In this document: one piece after another, positions 15,852 to 20,062 of the stretch | How positions within the stretch are numbered: the stretch's first letter is position 1 | How the letters are laid out: the number at the start of each line of letters is the position of its first letter | From: an uncultured Pseudomonadales bacterium | Lineage (GTDB): Bacteria; Pseudomonadota; Gammaproteobacteria; Pseudomonadales; Cellvibrionaceae | Direction: 5' to 3' | NCBI GenBank assembly: GCA_938048505.1 | Contig: CALIUX010000253.1 | Location: 1 to 20,062 of the forward strand | Length of the DNA stretch: 20,062 nucleotides | Program-made: the position numbers and the translations under genes | Notes under the pieces: model-generated | The model's database searches: none | The model's input: the letters and a program-made list of their open reading frames with translations, nothing else | What the model was told of the DNA's origin: nothing

Positions 15852-16304
15852 GTGAGTTGGATAGATTTTGTCGCTGAGCAATGGTTGCTGGTTGGGCTAC
15901 TCATTGCTTTGGTTATCGCTTTTGTTACATTGGAGAGTAAAAAAGGGGGTAAAACGGTCTCATATCATGAGGTTTCTCGCCTTTTAAATAGCGAAACGGC
16001 TATTTTGCTTGATGTACGTGATGCATCTGACTACAAAGCAGGCCATATAATCGGAGCCGTGAATATTCCCCACATCAGCCTTGTGACACGTATCGACGAG
16101 TTGAATGCGCACAAAGATAAACAAATTATTGTGGCAGATAAAATTGGCCAGCATGCGGGTTACGTAGGAAAAACGCTGCGTGAAAAAGGCTTTGACACGG
16201 TGAGACTGCAAGGTGGTATGAGTGAGTGGGTTGCGCAAAATTTACCCGTTGTGAAGGCCGGCAAAAGCAAAAGTAGCGGTAAAAATAAAGGAAAAAAATC
16301 ATGA
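15852..16304 (+). CDS. yibN: Membrane-anchored rhodanese-like protein (YibN type), no cysteine
   Basis: The 150-residue protein has one N-terminal membrane helix (about 11-27), a rhodanese fold (about 35-133: LLDVRDASDYKAGHIIGAVNIPH, then LQGGMSEWVAQNLPVV) and a lysine/serine-rich tail (KAGKSKSSGKNKGKKS). Active rhodaneses have a cysteine in the loop after the central strand. Here that place reads IIVADKIGQHAGYVGK, and the whole protein has no cysteine, so sulfur transfer by the usual route is not possible. From memory, related proteins before grxC and secB in pseudomonads also lack it. Start is GTG with GAGG about seven bases upstream. The stop overlaps the grxC start by four bases (ATGA), so the two are translated together. 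Confidence 0.9.
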   Translation: MSWIDFVAEQWLLVGLLIALVIAFVTLESKKGGKTVSYHEVSRLLNSETAILLDVRDASDYKAGHIIGAVNIPHISLVTRIDELNAHKDKQIIVADKIGQHAGYVGKTLREKGFDTVRLQGGMSEWVAQNLPVVKAGKSKSSGKNKGKKS

Positions 16305-16558
16305 GTGTGACCATTTATTCAAAAAGCTGGTGTCCGTATTGTGTGATGGCAAAGCGTCTGCTGTCTTCTAAGGGAGTAAGCTTCAAAGAGATCGATGTAG
16401 AAGCCAAGCCCTCCATGCTGAAGCATATGATGAAAGAAAGTGGTCAGCGTACCGTGCCGCAAATCTGGGTGGGTACGCATCATGTTGGTGGCTTTGATCA
16501 GCTCTCTGCGCTTGACCGAGCTGGCAAATTAGATGATCTTTTGAAAAAAGAGGGTTGA
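16301..16558 (+). CDS. grxC: Glutaredoxin 3
   Basis: This small cytosolic thiol-disulfide oxidoreductase reduces disulfides and mixed glutathione disulfides using glutathione. The protein has 85 residues in one thioredoxin-like fold. The dithiol active site CPYC is at 11-14, the cis-proline loop TVPQIWVG at 51-58, and the glutathione-binding GGFDQL follows. All residues for dithiol activity are present. It overlaps yibN by four bases. A terminator lies between grxC and secB, so secB may be expressed partly on its own. Confidence 0.96.
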   Translation: MSVTIYSKSWCPYCVMAKRLLSSKGVSFKEIDVEAKPSMLKHMMKESGQRTVPQIWVGTHHVGGFDQLSALDRAGKLDDLLKKEG

Positions 16559-16601
16559 TCTCTTTTTTTTATGCCCCATATAAAAGTTATCGCAATTGTT
16601 G

Positions 16602-16624
16602 AGAGCCTGATGTCAGGCTCTTTT
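16602..16624 (+). terminator. Intrinsic terminator between grxC and secB
   Basis: AGAGCCTG (16602-16609) and CAGGCTCT (16614-16621) form a perfect eight-base stem around loop ATGT, followed by TTT. The T-run is short, so readthrough into secB is possible. Confidence 0.7.
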
Positions 16625-16669
16625 CGTATCTAACCCTTTCGTTAAAAAATACAATAAGTAGGCAATCAC

Positions 16670-17146
16670 ATGGCTGAAGAGCACAACGCACAGGAACAAA
16701 GCCCACAATTCATGCTACAGCGTATCTACCTCAAAGATATGTCATTTGAAGCACCACAAGGCGCAGAAGCTTTTAAGCAGCAGTGGCAGCCCAAAATCGG
16801 TCAAGATTTGAATACCACCTCAAAGCGCATTGATGATGAGCATTTTGAAGTCGTTTTGAAAATCACTATTAATGTTCAGGTAGAAGATAAGACGATCTTC
16901 TTGGTTGAAGTACAACAAGCCGGCCTTTTCTTGGTAAAAGATATTGAAGGTCAGCAGTTGGCTCAATTACTGAATACTATGTGTCCTCAGATATTATTCC
17001 CTTATGCACGAGAAGCGATTGATAACTGTGCATTAAAAGGTAGCTTTCCTGCATTGGCTTTGCCGCCTATTAATTTTGATGCGCTTTTCGCTCGTGCAGT
17101 GGCACAGCAAAAAGCGCAAACAGAGCAACCTGAAATGACTAACTAA
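16670..17146 (+). CDS. secB: Protein-export chaperone SecB
   Basis: SecB keeps preproteins unfolded in the cytosol and hands them to SecA at the Sec translocon. The 158-residue protein is normal for the family. The core has QRIYLKDMSFEAP at the N-terminus, the central beta-sheet ITINVQVEDKTIFLVEVQQAGLF, and the LNTMCPQILFPYAREAI and LPPINFDALFA segments. The N-terminal 12 residues are a variable polar leader. TACAAT at 16650-16655 might be a -10 box, with the terminator stem in its -35 region. The gene keeps the usual place after grxC, but gpsA does not follow. Instead a convergent PilZ gene does. Confidence 0.97.
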   Translation: MAEEHNAQEQSPQFMLQRIYLKDMSFEAPQGAEAFKQQWQPKIGQDLNTTSKRIDDEHFEVVLKITINVQVEDKTIFLVEVQQAGLFLVKDIEGQQLAQLLNTMCPQILFPYAREAIDNCALKGSFPALALPPINFDALFARAVAQQKAQTEQPEMTN

Positions 17147-17157
17147 TTGTTGGTTAT

Positions 17158-17201
17158 ACAGGCATAAAAAAACCGGCTGTTGCCGGTTTTTTTATGCCTG
17201 T
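17158..17201. terminator. Bidirectional terminator with 20-bp perfect stem
   Basis: Bases 17158-17177 and 17182-17201 are exact reverse complements around loop TGTT. The GC-rich top (CCGGC/GCCGG) is flanked by A7 on one side and T7 on the other, so it works as a terminator on both strands. It ends secB from the left and the PilZ gene from the right. Confidence 0.92.
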
Positions 17202-17216
17202 CGTTTTTATGCCGGC

Positions 17217-18197
17217 CTATTGCAATATATCCATTTCCTCGGCTATGGGGTGCATACCCATAAAGTGCATTAGAGCATCTTTTTGTTGTACGTTGAGATT
17301 GGCAAATTTGGCACGAATTTGTAAGGTCTTGCTCGATGCACCGGCAGAAGATTCTAGTGGTGTGCTGACTTCTAGTATTTCTGAGGGTATTTTTAACGCT
17401 TGCCCCGCTGCATTGCCGAGCTGAATACCTAAGGTTAAAAAGCGTTGATTGAGAGTATTACATTCATCTAGCGGTGCAATAAAGCACATTCCACCTAGGC
17501 TAATGTTATCGACTTTGCCGATGATGACACGTTTGCCATCTTGCATATCAATAAAGACTTTTGCTTGTCTTTCGTGTGCTAAATGAGGTGAAGCCTCACA
17601 CCTGAACCGGCTATGTAGCCTGCGGTCTTCTCGGTAAACCATTTCGGTGGGCTTGAGAGTAGCATAAAGCCTGTTGCTATCGGTATTTTGTTCGATGACA
17701 TTAGCTGTAATATGCCAATGGCGGTAACGGCCAGGTTGCTTGAGCTGCATATGTAAACGCTGCGGCAGTTTTTGCTGGTGATTGTTTTGCAAACTTGCTT
17801 CTTCTGAGTGTTCTTTTATATTGTCTTCAGAAGCCTCTTGAGGGTGATTGCCCGACCCGTTGGCTCGTGAATGGACCGGTGATGCAACAAGCGGAATCGA
17901 TACCCGTGCTTGTTGTTGTTGCTCATCAAGCATGAGCAGTGTAGTTTCTGCATCACACAGTAACTGTCTTTGATAATCTAGGGTTTGATCAACTAAGGCT
18001 TCATCAGCTGGGGTGTGATCAGTTAGATTCTGCTCTTCTCGTACAGGGGCTATGGTTAGGCGCTGATTAACTTTGTAAGCGTTGACTATTGCTTGCCATT
18101 TTTGTGGTGAAAGCTTGGGTAGTAATGCCGCGTTAACGGGGTCACTGCTACTGCTATTGTGATGAGGGAACCACTCGAATAATCCGGCTAAATCCAT
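17217..18197 (-). CDS. PilZ-domain protein, probable c-di-GMP receptor
   Basis: The 326-residue protein has a C-terminal PilZ domain. The two c-di-GMP-binding motifs are intact: RxxxR at 193-197 (within DRRLHSRFR) and NxSxxG at 231-236 (DNISLGGMCF). Binding is therefore expected. Residues 1-180 are not recognised. They hold a Gln-rich stretch (DEQQQQ) and a low-complexity polar region (about 105-145), then LHMQLKQPGRYRHWHITANVI, which may be a YcgR-like N-terminal beta-fold (weak guess). No signal peptide or membrane helix is seen, so it is cytosolic. GGAGG six bases before ATG is a strong ribosome site. It is divergent from ttcA. The target (flagella, pili or polysaccharide) cannot be read from the neighbours. 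Confidence 0.88.
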   Translation of the reverse strand: MDLAGLFEWFPHHNSSSSDPVNAALLPKLSPQKWQAIVNAYKVNQRLTIAPVREEQNLTDHTPADEALVDQTLDYQRQLLCDAETTLLMLDEQQQQARVSIPLVASPVHSRANGSGNHPQEASEDNIKEHSEEASLQNNHQQKLPQRLHMQLKQPGRYRHWHITANVIEQNTDSNRLYATLKPTEMVYREDRRLHSRFRCEASPHLAHERQAKVFIDMQDGKRVIIGKVDNISLGGMCFIAPLDECNTLNQRFLTLGIQLGNAAGQALKIPSEILEVSTPLESSAGASSKTLQIRAKFANLNVQQKDALMHFMGMHPIAEEMDILQ

Positions 18198-18326
18198 AGC
18201 TGCCTCCGCGCTGTTTACGATTCATGCTTGCTCACCCAAAATAGGCGGTCTATTGATATTAGCAGCATTCTTACGTTAGGCTGCTTGCAAATGCGGATGG
18301 AGGTTTAGCTCTGTCATCAATCGCCG

Positions 18327-18332
18327 TACAAT
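18327..18332 (+). promoter_or_regulatory. Candidate -10 box of ttcA
   Basis: TACAAT at 18327-18332 lies 25-30 bases before the chosen ttcA start. TTTAGC at 18304-18309, 17 bases upstream, is a poor -35. Transcription would begin near 18339. Confidence 0.35.
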
Positions 18333-18356
18333 GGCACTTTTTTGAGGATTTTCAGC

Positions 18357-19265
18357 TTGTCTCAACCTGCAGCAAGTACGGGTATGGATCATGCGCAATC
18401 TCGCATACCACTTCAATCCCGTGCGCCTTTTAACAAGTTACAAAAGCGTCTCCGTCGCCTAACAGGCACAGCGATTACCGATTTTAATATGATCGAAGAA
18501 GGTGATCGAGTGATGGCCTGCTTGTCTGGTGGTAAAGACTCTTACGCCATGCTCGATATGTTGCTGATTCTTCAGAAGATTGCGCCAGTAAAATTCGATG
18601 TTGTAGCGGTGAATATGGATCAGAAACAGCCTGGTTTTCCTGAGCATATTTTGCCTGAATACTTGGATTCACTCGGTATTGAATACCATATTGTCGAGAA
18701 AGATACGTATAGCATTGTCAAATCAGTCATACCTGAGGGTAAAACCACTTGTGGGCTTTGCTCGCGCTTACGTCGTGGCACGTTATACGGCTTTGCTGAA
18801 AAAATCGGAGCAACCAAAATTGCGTTAGGCCACCACAAGGATGATATTGTTGAAACGTTGTTTTTGAACCTGTTTCACGGTGGGCGCTTAAAGGCAATGC
18901 CGCCCAAGTTGCGTGCAGATGATGGTCGCAATGTGATTATTCGTCCTTTGGCGTATTGCCGTGAGCGCGATATTGAATCTTATGCGCAGGCGCGCCGTTT
19001 TCCTATTATTCCCTGTAATTTATGCGGTTCCCAAGAGAACTTACAACGTCAGTCTGTTAAGGCTATGTTGCAATCATGGGATGAAGAGCATCCTGGGCGA
19101 GTCGATACCATTTTTACCGCATTAACCAATATCTCTCCTTCCCAACTTGCTGATAAAAATTTATTTGATTTTATCAATCTGCCAATTGATCGGAGTACAC
19201 CATTAGATGTAGACCCGAGACAAAATGAAGGTGTGAGGATTCATACAGTCAACGTAACAACTTAA
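18357..19265 (+). CDS. ttcA: tRNA 2-thiocytidine(32) synthetase
   Basis: TtcA adds sulfur to cytidine 32 of some tRNAs. It activates the base with ATP and uses a [4Fe-4S] cluster. The protein has 302 residues from the chosen start (E. coli 311). The ATP loop SGGKDS is at 57-62. Cysteines in TTCGLCSR (132 and 135) and in PCNLCGSQ (220, 223) supply the cluster ligands. [12 protein letters not shown] is the PP-loop motif II. I chose TTG at 18357 because GAGG lies nine bases upstream and the product begins MSQPAAS. Other options are TTG at 18342 and ATG at 18384. The ATG still precedes the conserved domain, so function does not depend on the choice. Confidence 0.95.
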   Translation: MSQPAASTGMDHAQSRIPLQSRAPFNKLQKRLRRLTGTAITDFNMIEEGDRVMACLSGGKDSYAMLDMLLILQKIAPVKFDVVAVNMDQKQPGFPEHILPEYLDSLGIEYHIVEKDTYSIVKSVIPEGKTTCGLCSRLRRGTLYGFAEKIGATKIALGHHKDDIVETLFLNLFHGGRLKAMPPKLRADDGRNVIIRPLAYCRERDIESYAQARRFPIIPCNLCGSQENLQRQSVKAMLQSWDEEHPGRVDTIFTALTNISPSQLADKNLFDFINLPIDRSTPLDVDPRQNEGVRIHTVNVTT

Positions 19266-19302
19266 TTTCTTGGTTTTTTATTTGATAAAGGTGTTTGTAG
19301 GT

Positions 19303-20062
19303 ATGCATAAGATAAAAGTATTATTTGCTCGATTTTTTTTAGGGTTGTTTAGTTTTTTATTGGTTGCATGCGGGACATTCCTACCCGAAAAAAAAGACCC
19401 TATGACGGTTAAAGCAGGCTGGTACCAACTCCCAGAAAGTTATCAGCAGCATCGCATGCAGCAAGACTACTTTGAAACGCGAGATGGAAAAATAGCGTAT
19501 ACCGATACGGGCTCAGGTAAAGCGCTTGTGCTTTTACATGGCGTGCCGACTTCCTCGTGGTTATACCGAAAAATCATTCCCGAATTACAAAAAGACTTCC
19601 GCGTTATTACGGTTGACCTACTAGGGTACGGTAGTAGCGACAAACCTAAAGATAATGGTCAGAATTATTTGTCTGTGGCGCAAGCGCGCAATGTGACGAA
19701 CTTACTGAATTTTTTAGATGTAAATGAGTTTGCATTAGCGATGCATGACATGGGTGGTCTTGTTGCTTGGGATATGTTGCGTAGCGATGTATCGCGCGTC
19801 AGTGATTTGGTTATCTTCAATACGATTGTTAGGCGTGAAGGGTTTCATCACCCTCACATTAAAGAGGGTATGATCGCTCGTGAAATGACCAAGGCTTATT
19901 CTAACCAATTAACGAGCTCTGCCGTGTTAGAAATGACATTTAATAATCTTGGTTTGGGTGGGCAGTACAGTTTGACTGAAGCCGAATGCCACGGTTATGT
20001 GAAGCCTATGCGAGAGGGCAGTGACCAGGCACTGTATAGTTTCTTTACCGGTTTTGATGAAG
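19303..20062 (+). CDS. Alpha/beta hydrolase lipoprotein, dehalogenase/epoxide-hydrolase type, 3' end missing
   Basis: 253 codons are open to the window edge. Residues 1-23 are a lipoprotein signal peptide with lipobox LVAC (Cys23). Gly rather than Asp follows, so outer-membrane sorting is likely. The alpha/beta hydrolase domain has the oxyanion segment HGVPTSSWLYR (79-89) and DLLGYGSSDKP. The nucleophile elbow is MHDMGG with Asp149 in place of the usual Ser. An Asp nucleophile is typical of haloalkane dehalogenases and epoxide hydrolases. The halide-holding Asn (HGNP) and Trp (HDW) of known dehalogenases are Val and Met here, so dehalogenase activity is doubtful. The acid and His of the triad are not both visible. 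The start ATG has AAAGG eleven bases upstream. It follows ttcA by 37 bases, with no terminator seen between. Confidence 0.85.
   Translation, partial: MHKIKVLFARFFLGLFSFLLVACGTFLPEKKDPMTVKAGWYQLPESYQQHRMQQDYFETRDGKIAYTDTGSGKALVLLHGVPTSSWLYRKIIPELQKDFRVITVDLLGYGSSDKPKDNGQNYLSVAQARNVTNLLNFLDVNEFALAMHDMGGLVAWDMLRSDVSRVSDLVIFNTIVRREGFHHPHIKEGMIAREMTKAYSNQLTSSAVLEMTFNNLGLGGQYSLTEAECHGYVKPMREGSDQALYSFFTGFDE

Noticed and set aside
19303..20062. True haloalkane dehalogenase call
   Set aside because: Both known halide-stabilising positions (Asn after HG, Trp after the nucleophile Asp) are changed, so only the broader family is supported.

Overview
The window reads as chromosomal DNA of a marine, polysaccharide-degrading gammaproteobacterium. 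This is an inference. It rests on gammaproteobacterial forms of trpF/trpB/trpA, accD, folC, dedD, dnaE, yibN-grxC-secB and ttcA, on moderate GC in the genes with AT-rich intergenic DNA, and on a secreted GH86-like agarase/porphyranase. A Cellvibrionales-type organism (Saccharophagus or Teredinibacter relatives) would fit, but I cannot fix the genus from sequence alone.

Layout. Positions 1-827 hold the 5' part of a minus-strand secreted glycoside hydrolase. An AT-rich, gene-free kilobase (828-1844) follows, with a perfect 10+10 bp inverted repeat, a 13-bp triple tandem repeat and an 18-bp palindrome. Next come an elongator tRNA-Met (1845-1921) and the 4.5S signal recognition particle RNA (1999-2105). 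Positions 2294-8347 are the familiar block trpF-trpB-trpA, terminator, accD-folC-dedD, covering the last steps of tryptophan synthesis, fatty acid synthesis, folate polyglutamylation and a cell-division SPOR protein. The cvpA-purF pair that often follows dedD is absent. In its place are a LacI-family regulator without any sugar gene beside it (8706-9761) and a stand-alone pyrB (9936-10952).

A gene-free gap and a small unknown minus-strand gene (11401-11745) lead to dnaE (12185-15682), which lacks its usual rnhB and accA neighbours. Then comes yibN-grxC-secB (15852-17146), a membrane-anchored rhodanese-like protein without cysteine, glutaredoxin 3 and the export chaperone SecB. A 20-bp perfect hairpin serves as a shared terminator with a convergent PilZ (c-di-GMP-binding) gene. 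Divergent from that is ttcA (tRNA 2-thiocytidine synthesis), followed by the start of a lipoprotein alpha/beta hydrolase of the haloalkane dehalogenase/epoxide hydrolase type, cut by the window end.

Most of the window is core housekeeping DNA. I see no CRISPR array, transposon, prophage or toxin-antitoxin pair, and no convincing new multi-gene system. The items most worth a second look are the repeat-rich control region between the agarase gene and tRNA-Met, the cysteine-free rhodanese, the dehalogenase-like lipoprotein with unusual active-site neighbours, the small unknown CxxC protein, and the breaks in gene order around dedD and dnaE.
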